Assembly: GCA_964291305.2 (NCBI GenBank)
Contig: OZ219783.1
Location: 620,001-684,000 of the forward strand
Length of the DNA: 64,000 bases
Direction of reading: 5' to 3'
Source of the DNA: VXNF01 sp964291305
GTDB lineage: Bacteria > Actinomycetota > Acidimicrobiia > Acidimicrobiales > CATQHL01
Position numbers and translations under genes: made by a program. Positions 33,447-42,483 of the stretch are shown here, one piece after another (position 1 is the first letter of the stretch; each line of letters starts with the position of its first letter). The notes under the pieces are model-generated. The model worked only from the letters and a program-made list of their open reading frames with translations, did no database searches and was not told the DNA's origin.

Positions 33447-34033
33447 TTCTGCCACTTTGCTCTAGTCGGGGTGCGCTCGTGGATTAGTCGTTAGGGGATT
33501 CCGCTGTATTCGAGCGGCTTGTAGTTGTTCAAGCGGCCGTCTGCTGTATCGAGCGAGTTTCTGTTTCAGCAGTTTCCATGTCTCGCTTTGGGCGGTTGCT
33601 GTCGTCTCGGTCTCTTGGCCCGACGGTTCCAGGATGAAGATGAGGGCTGGACCGCTGGGAGGGATTTCAACCTCGATTTCGAGTCCCCCAGATGACCATT
33701 CCAGTTGGAGGCCACCCTCGGCTGTAGGGACGACGACGGGGCTGGGCCCGTTGGGGCAGATCTTATTGAGCACGTTGACGGCTCGCTCTACCGCATCCTC
33801 CTGAACAGGGCGTTCGCCGTAGCCGTTCCAGTTCTCCTCCAGCGACAAGAACTCGAGCATTCGTTCGAAGGCTGGCCGGAGCCACTCTTGGGTCTCGACA
33901 GCCTGTGAAAGCTGCAGGGATGTTGCGCGTCGCTTTGGACCCATGATGATTGCGAGGCTAGCGAGAGCGCGATCTAAAGTTGCGGACATCGACCAACCGG
34001 TAGATCCACCCTAGGATCGCTATCGGTCGAAGC
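33447..34033. repeat. 587-bp direct repeat, copy 2
   Basis: Same sequence as 27144-27730, 6303 bases downstream. Its left end coincides with the right target duplication of the mobile element, so before insertion the repeat followed methyltransferase copy 2 directly, as copy 1 of the repeat follows methyltransferase copy 1. Confidence 0.93.
33462..33989 (-). CDS. Conserved-looking hypothetical protein of 175 aa, copy 2
   Basis: Amino-acid sequence identical to the gene at 27159-27686, within the 587-bp direct repeat. It is now separated from methyltransferase copy 2 by the transposon-like element, whose right end lies 21 bases past this gene's stop. The perfect identity contrasts with the methyltransferase copies, which differ at many synonymous sites, so this segment was homogenised or duplicated more recently. 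Function unknown; no catalytic motif, signal peptide or membrane span is seen. Methyltransferase copy 3 has no such partner. Confidence 0.75.
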   Translation of the reverse strand: MSATLDRALASLAIIMGPKRRATSLQLSQAVETQEWLRPAFERMLEFLSLEENWNGYGERPVQEDAVERAVNVLNKICPNGPSPVVVPTAEGGLQLEWSSGGLEIEVEIPPSGPALIFILEPSGQETETTATAQSETWKLLKQKLARYSRRPLEQLQAARIQRNPLTTNPRAHPD

Positions 34034-34241
34034 AGAGCATCTCAACCCTGGTGCCTTCCGCGACCCCAAGGCGGACCGGCAATCGCAAACGGGGGGGAAG
34101 GCCCAACTCCCTGTTCACGAAGTTGTCAGCGTTGTTGTAGCTTCATGGTGTCGGCGTCGAGTTTTGCGGACCTAAGCACTCTGCCTGGGTAGGTCTCATG
34201 CGACAGATTTCACCGAGCCGGCTTGGCTATGGTGACCGGCT

Positions 34242-37003
34242 GTGACTGGGCGACGCCGGAAGTTGATTGAGGTGGCGTTGCCGTTGGATGCGATCAACGC
34301 GGCGTCGGCTCGGGAGAAGTCGATCCGGCATGGGCATCCGTCGACCTTGCATTTGTGGTGGGCGAGGCGGCCGTTGGCTGCGTGTCGGGCGGTGTTGTTC
34401 GCTTCGTTGGTGGATGACCCGTCTAGCCGTCCGGATCTTTTTCCGACTGTTGAGGGTCAGGCTGAGGAGCGGCAGCGGCTGTTCGGGATTATCGAGCGAT
34501 TGGTGCGCTGGGAGAACAGCAACGACCCAGAAGTGCTGGCGGAGGCTCACGCGGAGATTGCCGATAGCTGCGACGGTGAGCTGCCGACGGTCCTTGACCC
34601 GTTTGCGGGGGGGGGGGGTCTATCCCATTGGAGGCTCAGCGGCTCGGCCTTAAGGCGATTGCGGGTGATCTGAATCCGGTTGCGGTTCTGATTAACAAGG
34701 CGCAGATCGAGATACCGCCACGGTTCGCGGGCTGTCCTCCGGTGCATCCCGGCCAGGAGGGCGCCGCCCAGTTGCGTAGTTGGTCCGGTGCGCAGGGTCT
34801 AGCTGCTGATGTGGCCTATTACGGCAAGTGGATGAGGGACGAGGCTGAGCGCCGCATCGGCTACCTGTATCCGAAAGTTCAAAGTCCCGCTGGTGAGGAG
34901 CTAACGCCTATTGCGTGGATTTGGGCGCGGACGGTGCGCTCACCCGATCCCGCTTGGGACGGCCACGTGCCGCTGGTTAAGTCGTTTGTATTATCGAAGA
35001 AGCAGGGCCGGATCGCGTGGGCGGAGCCGATTGTCAACCGGGCTACAAAATCGATCCGCTTCGAAATCCGGACCGGCCATCTTGCTGACGCGCCTGAGGC
35101 CACGATCGGCCGTGATGGTGGCCGCTGTCTAGCCACCGGAGCGGCGATCCCCTTCGCTTACATCCGCGGGGAAGGCCAGGCTGGTTGTATGGGCGAGCAA
35201 CTGATAGCCGTCGTAGCTGAAGGTGATCGACGGAGGGTCTATCTGTCACCAGACGAGGGTCACATCGGCGCGTCTCAATTAGCCTCACCCGCCGACACCC
35301 TGCGAGCCGAACTGCCGCAGCAGGCGCTTGGCTTCAGAGTTCAGCGGTACGGATTAACAGAGTGGGCAGATCTGTTCACGCCGCGGCAACTGACGGTAGT
35401 GTCAGCGTTTGTAGACCTTTTCGCTGAGGTCGCCGCCCTGGTTGAGAATGACGCTCTCGCATTGGGTATGTCGGGTGATGGGCTGCGGTTGCGGGACGGC
35501 GGCCGCGGAGCCCAAGGGTACGCGGATGCAATAGTCACTTATCTGGCTTTCGTGATTGACAAGTGTGCCGACTATTGGTCGTCGATCTGCACCTGGAACA
35601 GTCCAAGGGAGCAGGTTCGCAGCACGTTCGCCCGATATGCGATCGCTTTGAGCTGGGACTTCGCGGAAACTAACCCGTTCTCAGATTCGACGGGTAATTG
35701 GATGGCGATGGTCGACTGGGTCAGCAAGGCCGTTGCTCATCTTCCAGCCTCTGGAGGCAATGGCATTGCTTTGCAGGGGGACGCTCAGGCGGTGGTTCGC
35801 CAGCATACGGGAGCGGTTCTATCTACCGATCCGCCGTATTACGACAACATTTTCTACGCGGATTTGTCCGATTTCTTCTATGTATGGCTGCGTAGGAATC
35901 TCGCCGATGTGTGGCCGCAGGTTTGCTCGACGTTGGCGACCCCGAAGGCTGATGAGTTGATCGCTGACCGCTATCGGGCTGGCTCGAAAGAGAATGCAGA
36001 GGAATTTTTCGAGGTGGGCATGGCAGAGCTAATGCAAGCTGTGGCAACTAACACGACCACCGACGCTCCGGCGACAATCTATTACGCCTATAAGGCTACT
36101 GAGAACATCCACGGGGATATCCGGTCCACCGGCTGGGACACGTTTCTCCAGGCCGTAGTCGATTCAGGCCTGCAAGTCACTGCGACTTGGCCCATGCGAA
36201 CGGAAAGGTCGAATCGCCTACGTGCTTTCGGATCCAATGCCCTGGCGTCCTCGGTCGTGCTGGTGTGTCGACCGCGGGGAACTTCCGCCCTGCTTGCGTC
36301 TCGGCGGGAGTTTTTGGGTGCTCTTAAGGCGGATTTGCCTGGGGCTTTGCGTTTGTTGCGTCAGGGGGGGATTGCGCCGGTGGATATGGCTCAGGCGGCT
36401 ATTGGGCCGGGTATGGCGGTGTTTTCTCGTTATGAGCGGGTTATGGAGGCCAGTGGTGAGTCTATGCGGGTGCGCACGGCGTTGGAGTTGATTAACGAGA
36501 CTTTGGATGAGGTTACTCGGGAGATTGATGCTGATTTTGATTATGACACGCGTTGGGCGGTGAGTTGGTTCAGTGAGTATGGGTTCGGGGAGGGCGAGTT
36601 TGGTCGGGCTGAGTTGTTGTCTAAGTCGCGTAACACTTCGGTGGCTGGTCTTGTGGAGGCGGGCATTGTCGAGGCTGGGGCGGGCAGGGTGCGTTTGCTT
36701 CGTCTGGATGAGTTGGATTTGGAGTGGGATCCGGCGACCGATGAGCGGTTTACTGTTTGGGAGGTTGCTCATCATCTAATTCGTCGTATTCACGACTTGG
36801 GTGAGCAGTCAGCGGCGACCCTGCTGCGCAATGTGGGCGGCCACGGCGATTCGGCCAAAGAACTCGCCTACCGCCTCTATCTGATTTGCGAGCGTAAGGG
36901 TTGGGCTGCCGAAGCGCTGGGCTACAACAGCCTCGTAACCTCCTGGGCCGAGTTAACCAAACTCGCTGCCCAAGCTCCCGCCACTGCTGCCAAGCTGCTG
37001 TAA
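34242..37003 (+). CDS. DUF1156-type DNA methyltransferase, copy 3, frameshifted at a poly-G tract
   Basis: Starts at GTG 34242 (TGRRRKLIEVALPLDAINAA). The DUF1156 domain is almost identical to copy 1. The 'LDPFAGGG' codons again hold 12 G (34607-34618); here the downstream frame 'SIPLEAQRLGLKA...' needs 10 or 13 G. As written, translation ends near 34673 (143 aa). Read through, the protein is about 920 aa with motif IV 'STDPPYYDNIFYADLSDFF'. Its middle part is the most divergent of the three ('LADAPEATIGRDGGRCLATG', 'QLTVVSAFVDLFAEVAALV'), while the C-terminal 230 residues are again nearly invariant. It lacks the long leader of copies 1 and 2 and the 175-aa partner, and ends in 'APATAAKLL'. 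Confidence 0.83.
34607..34618 (+). repeat. 12-base poly-G tract in methyltransferase copy 3
   Basis: Third tract of exactly 12 G at the SAM-binding motif. Ten or 13 G would be in frame, so this copy needs a different length from copies 1 and 2. Confidence 0.95.
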
Positions 37004-37308
37004 CTCCACGAACGCGCTCAGCCACTCCGTCTGCAGGAGAGCGGCGATTTCAAGCCGTGGCTTGTCGCGAGCCGTCCTGTGTGCTCAGTGGGCTGTTCTC
37101 TCGGCCCGAGAGGTAGTGATGTCCACGTCGATGGGCATGACTTGATTTATTTCTTCCAGATAACATACAGACGTTGTGGTTTTTGGTTTGGTTCGCTAAA
37201 CTCACTGTTACCGGTCGCTGGGCCCTGGTGCTGCGGGGTTGGTATTGGTTTGACCGGCTTGTCGGCCCGGCCGACCGAAAGCCGACGGTTCACACTTTGA
37301 GGGGGTGA
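37004..37308. other. Intergenic region between methyltransferase copy 3 and the HNH gene
   Basis: About 300 bases without a convincing gene. A short translated stretch near 37115-37150 (SDVHVDGHDLIYF) looks like the first strand of a NYN domain (VGVYVDGFNLYYG in the gene at 28072), which could be a remnant of a second NYN copy. The region ends with GAGGGGG ahead of the ATG at 37309. Confidence 0.4.
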
Positions 37309-38871
37309 ATGATGACTATTGCGACTCTTTTCGACGACTCGGCTGTTGGGGTTGCTGCCGATGAGACCGACGGTACCTCCGAGCTGAACGGCGCTGCTGA
37401 TGGGCTCGCCGCCGGGGCCGCTAGTACTGCTGCTGGGCTCGCCGCTGCCGGGGCCGGAGGCACAGGTGGGACTAACGGCACTGCTGATGGGCCTGCTGGG
37501 GCCGCTAGTACTGCTGTCGGGGGTGCTGCTGGGCACGACGGCACCGCCGCTATTGGGGCCGCCGGCGTCGCTGTTGGGGCGGCTGGTGGGGTTGGTCGTG
37601 GCGCCGGGTTTGATGTTGACAGTCTGGTTGGTTTGTTTGCTTCCGGCCTGCCGGTTCGGGATTTGGCTGATCGGGAGTTGGAGGCTCGGCTGGTGTTGGT
37701 CGGCAAGTGCGAGTCTCGTTTGGCTGCGGTGAAGGCTGAGATGGTGGGTGAGTTGGCCCGCCGGCGGGGTGAGGGGCATGCGGCTGATGTGTTGCGTGAC
37801 GGTTTGAGGCAGTCACGCGTTAGGGCTAAGCAGGACGTGAAGCTGGCTGAGCAGTTGGGTCGCGCTCCGGGGACTGCTGAGGCTTTGCGTTCTGGGGCTA
37901 TCACTCCTAAGCAGGCCAAGATGATCGCCGAAGCTGTGGAAGAAGCCCCGTCTGGTGATTCGGGTGGTGAGGCTGGGTTGTTGGAGGCTGCTGGTAGGGA
38001 GTCCGAGGACCAGTTCAGCCGCACTGTGCGCGACCACATGAACGAGCAGATCCGGGACGATTTGGGGGAGCGGCGTAAGCGTCAGCGGGAGCGGCGCTAT
38101 TTGAATATCAAACAGGAACCCGATGGGATGTTCTCCCTGATGGGCCGGTTTGATCCGGTGGCGGGTAGTCGCATAGAGACCGCGCTTACTGCTACGGCTA
38201 ACCGGCTGTTTCATGCTGAGGATGCTAAGAGCCGGCTTTCGTCGGGTCAGCGCATGGCGGATGCGCTCGAACAGCTCGTCACCAACACCGGCGGTGATGT
38301 TGGTAGGTCTGCGGGCAAGGCTCAGGGCGTGGACCTGTTGGTGGTCGCCGATTACGACACCGTTGCGGGCCAACTACGAGACGCTCGTCTTGTTGATGGC
38401 ACGCCGTTGTCGGTTGAGGAGCTTCTCGGTTTGGCGTGTGACGCGAGAATCTTGCCCACTATTTTCAAGGGTGGGAGTGAGCCTTTGTGGCTCGGTCGGG
38501 GTAGACGTCACGCTTCTAGCCGCCAACGCGCAGTGCTCACCGTGCGGGATAAGGGTTGTGTGGGTTGCGGGGCTTCGGCTAACTGGTGCCAAGCTCATCA
38601 CATCACCCACTGGGAGCACGGGGGCAGAACCGATCTCGACAACCTCTGCTTGTTGTGCAGCTATTGCCATCATCATTTGGTTCACACCAGAGGCGCCGAA
38701 GTCGTCCGAGACGCCGACGGCAGGTTTACGCTCCGACAGCCCGATCAGCTTGGTAACACCCCACCAACACGGCGCAGTGCTTGGGCTGCCTGCTCCCATG
38801 GGCTCGCGGCGAGGTTCAACATCAACAACACCATCAAACCGCCGACCGTGGACCCGCCCCTACGACGCTGA
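37309..38871 (+). CDS. DUF222 / HNH endonuclease domain protein (13E12-repeat family type)
   Basis: 520 aa. Residues about 20-100 are low-complexity Ala/Gly/Thr (GAASTAAGLAAAGAGGTGGT). The DUF222 helical domain follows ('DLADRELEARLVLVGKCESRLAAVKAEMVGELARRRGEGH...', about 115-330), and near the C-terminus lies the HNH finger: 'DKGCVGCGASANWCQAHHITHWEHGGRTDLDNLCLLCSYCHHHLVH', with CxxC, the HH pair, Asn and CxxC. Such proteins are abundant in actinobacteria and are treated as mobile or defence-related nucleases with unknown targets. The ribosome site GAGGGGG is close to the ATG. It is the last gene of the island before the repeat-rich stretch. Confidence 0.9.
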   Translation: MMTIATLFDDSAVGVAADETDGTSELNGAADGLAAGAASTAAGLAAAGAGGTGGTNGTADGPAGAASTAVGGAAGHDGTAAIGAAGVAVGAAGGVGRGAGFDVDSLVGLFASGLPVRDLADRELEARLVLVGKCESRLAAVKAEMVGELARRRGEGHAADVLRDGLRQSRVRAKQDVKLAEQLGRAPGTAEALRSGAITPKQAKMIAEAVEEAPSGDSGGEAGLLEAAGRESEDQFSRTVRDHMNEQIRDDLGERRKRQRERRYLNIKQEPDGMFSLMGRFDPVAGSRIETALTATANRLFHAEDAKSRLSSGQRMADALEQLVTNTGGDVGRSAGKAQGVDLLVVADYDTVAGQLRDARLVDGTPLSVEELLGLACDARILPTIFKGGSEPLWLGRGRRHASSRQRAVLTVRDKGCVGCGASANWCQAHHITHWEHGGRTDLDNLCLLCSYCHHHLVHTRGAEVVRDADGRFTLRQPDQLGNTPPTRRSAWAACSHGLAARFNINNTIKPPTVDPPLRR

Positions 38872-39801
38872 AACAAACCAAGACGAGCCGATTGCCCGAG
38901 GGCGGCGGCCGAGGCGTCGGGGAGTTATGCAATGCGCTACTTAGACGGCCCTAAGGAATGGAAACGCGTACGTCGTGCCGATCCGGGGTCGGGGAGTTAT
39001 GCAATGCGCTGCTTAGACGGCCCACTTAGCTGATTGTCGGAAGATAGCAGCCGTTGCCGCGCCGGTGAATGAGCCAAGTGACACTGAGATGATCAACACT
39101 TGTGGACCGCGCGAGTATCACGTCTTCACGACAGGGTGAATGAGCCAATCGGCGCTGAGATAATCAACATCTAGCTGATCCACTCAACCGGCAGTCGACC
39201 CAGATACACAGCCCAAGGCTCTGGCTTCCCCGATGACTTCTCTCGTGGCATAACTCCATCCTCGTTCCCAAGACCGAGAGCCTCCAACCAACCCAGGGCA
39301 GCTCAACCGTCGAGTAGGCCGGTTGAGTGCGACATCGATTGTGGTCGCTGGGCGGGGCGGTTTGGATGTGCGCAGGGGGAGACAGACATTCGTTATTGGC
39401 GGATGCTCCGTTAATTGTGGATGTCGGCCAGAGCGGCGGAACGCACTCAGGTATCGCCGATTGGCTAGGGGCGTGGGTGCGAATCGGCCGTCCGGCGCGC
39501 GACGAGAGAGTTCGGCGGTCAGATGTCAAAGCAAACGTCGCAGAGGTCGGACTCGATCGGCCGTCGAGCGCGGCGGCGGTCGCTCGCGGTCAAGTACCGC
39601 CGATTGGGCCTAGGTGGCTTCGGCGACCGTGAAATCGAAGTCCGCTGTGGTCGCTCGCGATCAGATTCTTCCTATTGAACCTAGCTCTCGGCCGGGGAGG
39701 TCTCCCGAGCGCTGTCGACGGCCGCCCAGTGGTCAGATGTCGGGTAGCGGCGTGGTGTGGATGGGTGTCCAGTCTCCCGAACCGGCGACGGACGCCCGCG
39801 G
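38872..39801. repeat. Gene-free stretch with degenerate repeats at ~71-72-bp spacing
   Basis: No gene is supported in these 930 bases. A 36-base unit (GTCGGGGAGTTATGCAATGC...) occurs at 38916-38951 and 38988-39023 with one mismatch. A 35-base unit (GTGAATGAGCCAA...) occurs at 39065 and 39136. A GGTCAGATG-type block recurs at 39517, 39588, 39659, 39731 and 39800, several followed by CCTATTGGGCCTAG-like sequence. Distances are 72, 71, 71, 71, 72 and 69. The last unit runs into the 3' end of the Rieske gene. Period 71 is not a multiple of 3, so this is not a coding repeat. Confidence 0.7.
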
Positions 39802-40830
39802 TTAGATGCCTCCTATTGGGCCTAGGGCTCTTCTGTAGGCCAGGGCTGCGGCGTCGGGGCCTCTTAGGTGTAGCTCCTCGGTTAGCCGCACCGGTAGCGG
39901 CACCGGCCTCTGGCTCTCCACTACACGGCGGTCGCCTTCCATGATCTCGTGGGTGAACTCGTTGAAGCCAGTGTCGTCGCTGTCCAGGTCGTAGTTGCGC
40001 GACAGGAACAGAAACAGCTCATTGGTTTCGTCGTTGGTGGGCCGGCTGACCAGGGATATCACGGTGCTCTGCCCGTCGGGCGTGCCCTTACGCAGGTGAA
40101 CGCTGAACGGCAGCCAAAGGAAATACTCCCAATGCACCTCGGTGCCGGACGGGGAATGCACACCACCGGGCTCTAACTCCTTGTAGTCGAAATAAAAGCC
40201 GTATTCGGTGGGGGTCACCTCGTAGGCGTTAGTTATGGTGCGGTCGCGGCTGCCCAGCAGCCCGTCATGTAGGAACGGAAAATGGGAAAGATCCATAAAG
40301 TTCTCCACCGTGCGGGCGGCGGAGGCCTGCCAGGTGTAGCGGTGGCTATACCAGATGTGCACCCCCGGGTCTTCCCACTCACCGCTCGGCCATTCGGTGA
40401 TCGACCCGACCGGGTCGGCCAGCGCCACCCATACCAGCTCGTAGCGCTCCTGAGTCGGAAAACTCTCAACCCGGGCACCAGACGGAATGGCCGAACCCGG
40501 CTCCAGCGACGGAATGTTCACGCAGCGACCCTCGCCGTCGTACTCCCAGCCGTGATACGGACAAACTATGCAGCCCTCGGGGGTGGTCCAGCCCAGCGAC
40601 AGCGCAGTACCCCGATGGATGCAAAGATCCTCCAACACCCGGGCCTGCCCAACAGCGTCTCGGTAAGCCACCAACTGCCGGCCCAGCAACTCAAAAGAAA
40701 CCGGCGCATCGGCGGTCACCTCGGCCGACTCCAGCACCGGATGCCAATAGTTGGTCAGATCGGGCGCTCGGGGGTGGATCTCATCGAGGCTGGCGGCGGT
40801 CACTGTCGCGGCGGTTTCGGTGGTGGTCAT
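39802..40830 (-). CDS. Rieske-type aromatic ring-hydroxylating / demethylating oxygenase, catalytic subunit
   Basis: 342 aa, the length of vanillate O-demethylase-type single-component oxygenases. The Rieske cluster ligands are Cys70-x-His72 (LCIHRGT) and Cys90-xx-His93 (CPYHGW). The mononuclear iron site lies in 'ENFMDLSHFPFLHDG' (Asp, His, His). It uses electrons from a separate ferredoxin/reductase, which is not next to it, to hydroxylate or O/N-demethylate a ring or side chain. It is the last gene of a minus-strand run with a complete branched-chain-type ABC importer, 39 bases after livF-like, suggesting the importer supplies its aromatic or N-methylated substrate (inference). Confidence 0.92.
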   Translation of the reverse strand: MTTTETAATVTAASLDEIHPRAPDLTNYWHPVLESAEVTADAPVSFELLGRQLVAYRDAVGQARVLEDLCIHRGTALSLGWTTPEGCIVCPYHGWEYDGEGRCVNIPSLEPGSAIPSGARVESFPTQERYELVWVALADPVGSITEWPSGEWEDPGVHIWYSHRYTWQASAARTVENFMDLSHFPFLHDGLLGSRDRTITNAYEVTPTEYGFYFDYKELEPGGVHSPSGTEVHWEYFLWLPFSVHLRKGTPDGQSTVISLVSRPTNDETNELFLFLSRNYDLDSDDTGFNEFTHEIMEGDRRVVESQRPVPLPVRLTEELHLRGPDAAALAYRRALGPIGGI

Positions 40831-40869
40831 TGGTCCCCCTAGCTTTGTGTCTGGTAGCTGTATTCCTAG

Positions 40870-41643
40870 CTACTCCCGGTGTTCGATCCCGAAGAAGGTG
40901 GCCTGCAGCAGCTCCTCGTCGAGCATGTCGGCGGCCGGTTGGGAAGGCCCCAGCACGCCGGAGTTGAGCACGTAAACCCGGTCCACGTGCGGCAGACACA
41001 GCATCGGGCTCTCCTCTATGACCCACAGCACCGAAGTGCCCTGCTGGCGCACGGCCACGATGTCAGCAATTCGCTCCTGCACGATCGACGGGGCCAGCCC
41101 AGTGGTTGGCTCGTCGAGGGCCAGGAAACGAGGCTCGGAGATCATCGCCGAAGCAATTGCCAACATCTGGCGCTCGCCGCCCGAAAGCGTGCCGGCGCGG
41201 GCTCGGCGCAACTCCGCCAGCGCTGGGAAAGACTCCAGCATCTCGCTGATGCGACGATGCTGCGTGCGGGTGGATTCGTGCAGCAGGCTGACGGCCAGAT
41301 TGTCGTACACCGTCAGCTCTGGAAAGGTGCTGCCCTCCTGGGGCACGTAGGCCATCTGAAGCCGGGCGCGGGCCCCCGCGCTGGTCTGGCCCAGATCCTC
41401 CTCGCCGAAGCTCATCGTGCCGCCGCGCAGCGCCAGCAGCCCGAAAAGCGTCTTCATAAGAGTCGACTTGCCGGCACCGTTAGGGCCGATCACCGCCACG
41501 ATCTCCGCCGGGGCCACCTCCAAGCTCACGCCGTGCAAGATCGGCAGGTCGCCGTAGCCGGAGCGCACCTCGCTGAGCACCAAGCTCGCCGCCGACCGAT
41601 CCACCGGGCTGGCCGCGGACTCCTGGCCCTCTTGGCCGCTCAC
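40870..41643 (-). CDS. Branched-chain amino acid-type ABC importer ATP-binding protein (LivF-like)
   Basis: 257 aa. Walker A 'GPNGAGKSTLMKTLFG', signature 'LSGGERQMLAIASAMI', Walker B 'FLALDEPTTGLAP'. The compact single-domain form and the 'TLFGLLALRGGTMSFGEEDL' region correspond to LivF. The start overlaps the end of the LivG-like gene (ATGA-type overlap), so the two ATPases are made together and probably form the heterodimer under the LivH/LivM-like membrane pair. The HAAT family moves amino acids, urea, aromatic acids and many other compounds; specificity is set by the binding protein at 44762. Confidence 0.93.
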   Translation of the reverse strand: MSGQEGQESAASPVDRSAASLVLSEVRSGYGDLPILHGVSLEVAPAEIVAVIGPNGAGKSTLMKTLFGLLALRGGTMSFGEEDLGQTSAGARARLQMAYVPQEGSTFPELTVYDNLAVSLLHESTRTQHRRISEMLESFPALAELRRARAGTLSGGERQMLAIASAMISEPRFLALDEPTTGLAPSIVQERIADIVAVRQQGTSVLWVIEESPMLCLPHVDRVYVLNSGVLGPSQPAADMLDEELLQATFFGIEHRE

Positions 41644-42416
41644 GTATCAACTCCCAAGTACACCTGGCGCACCAGAGGGCTGGCGGCTACCTCCTCGGGC
41701 GTCCCGGCGGCGATGATCCGACCGTTAGCCATGACGTGAACATAGTCAGCCACGTCCAACACGAAGGAAAGGTTGTGGTCGATGATCATCAGAGCGATGC
41801 CGCTGCGATGCACGTTGCGGATCACCTCCGAGAGTCGTGAGATGCCGCTGGGGTTGACGCCGGCCGCCGGCTCGTCCAGGAGCAGCAGCCGGGGCCGGGC
41901 CATTAGCTGGCGAGCTAGCTCGGAGAGCTTGCGATCACCTGCGGCCAGCTCGTCTACTGGCGTGTCGAGGACTTGCTGAAGCCCTAGGTTCTGCAAAATC
42001 TCGTCGGCCCGCTGCGATAGCTCAGCGGTCTCACGTCCGCTTCGGCTTGTCAGCATTCCTGTGAGAACCGCGTGCGAGGCCCCAGCCACCTGCAGACTCT
42101 CCCAGACGGTCATGGTGGGGAACCCCACCGGCGTTTGGAACGTGCGCACAACCCCCCGGCGCGAGATCTCCCAGGGTGCCATACCGGCCACCAAGCGGCC
42201 ATCGAATGTGATGTCGCCGGCGTCAGGGCGTTCGTAGCCAGTGACGATGTTGAACAGCGTCGTCTTGCCGGCCCCGTTAGGCCCAATAAGAGCGGTGATG
42301 CGATCCGGGTACAAATCCAAAGACACGTCATGCACGGCCACGTTGCCGCCGAAAGCCTTGAACAAACCGCGGGTGCTCAACAGAGCGCCTGTGCCGTTGC
42401 TGCCGGAGCCGGTCAC
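41640..42416 (-). CDS. Branched-chain amino acid-type ABC importer ATP-binding protein (LivG-like)
   Basis: 258 aa starting at GTG 42416. Walker A 'GPNGAGKTTLFNIVTG', signature region 'LAAGDRKLSELARQLM', Walker B 'LLLLDEPAAGVNPSG', H-loop 'IDHNLSFV'. The longer insert ('VRTFQTPVGFPTMTVWESLQV') is typical of LivG. The upstream junction with the LivM-like gene is unusual: a ~30-base segment around this start codon (GGTCACGGTGCC...) is present twice, 71 bases apart, at 42411 and 42482, so the end of the permease gene and the beginning of this gene descend from a local tandem duplication. Confidence 0.93.
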   Translation of the reverse strand: MTGSGSNGTGALLSTRGLFKAFGGNVAVHDVSLDLYPDRITALIGPNGAGKTTLFNIVTGYERPDAGDITFDGRLVAGMAPWEISRRGVVRTFQTPVGFPTMTVWESLQVAGASHAVLTGMLTSRSGRETAELSQRADEILQNLGLQQVLDTPVDELAAGDRKLSELARQLMARPRLLLLDEPAAGVNPSGISRLSEVIRNVHRSGIALMIIDHNLSFVLDVADYVHVMANGRIIAAGTPEEVAASPLVRQVYLGVDT

Positions 42417-42483
42417 GGTGCCAACCCCTCGTCGGCATCACCGCGCTGGCGTCGACGAAAAACCCCGAAGTGCCGTAGCGGGG

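Noticed and set aside
37115..37150. Possible start of a second NYN domain
   Set aside because: Only about a dozen residues are similar and the frame then loses all resemblance; noted as a possible relic only.
38916..39023. CRISPR-like geometry: 36-bp repeat, 36-bp spacer, 36-bp repeat
   Set aside because: Only two units, no palindromic repeat, no cas genes, and the neighbouring pairs with the same spacing have different sequences. A degenerate tandem array explains it better.
39323..39805. Short plus-strand frames in the repeat-rich stretch
   Set aside because: They cross repeats whose period is not a multiple of three, and have no homology or ribosome site.
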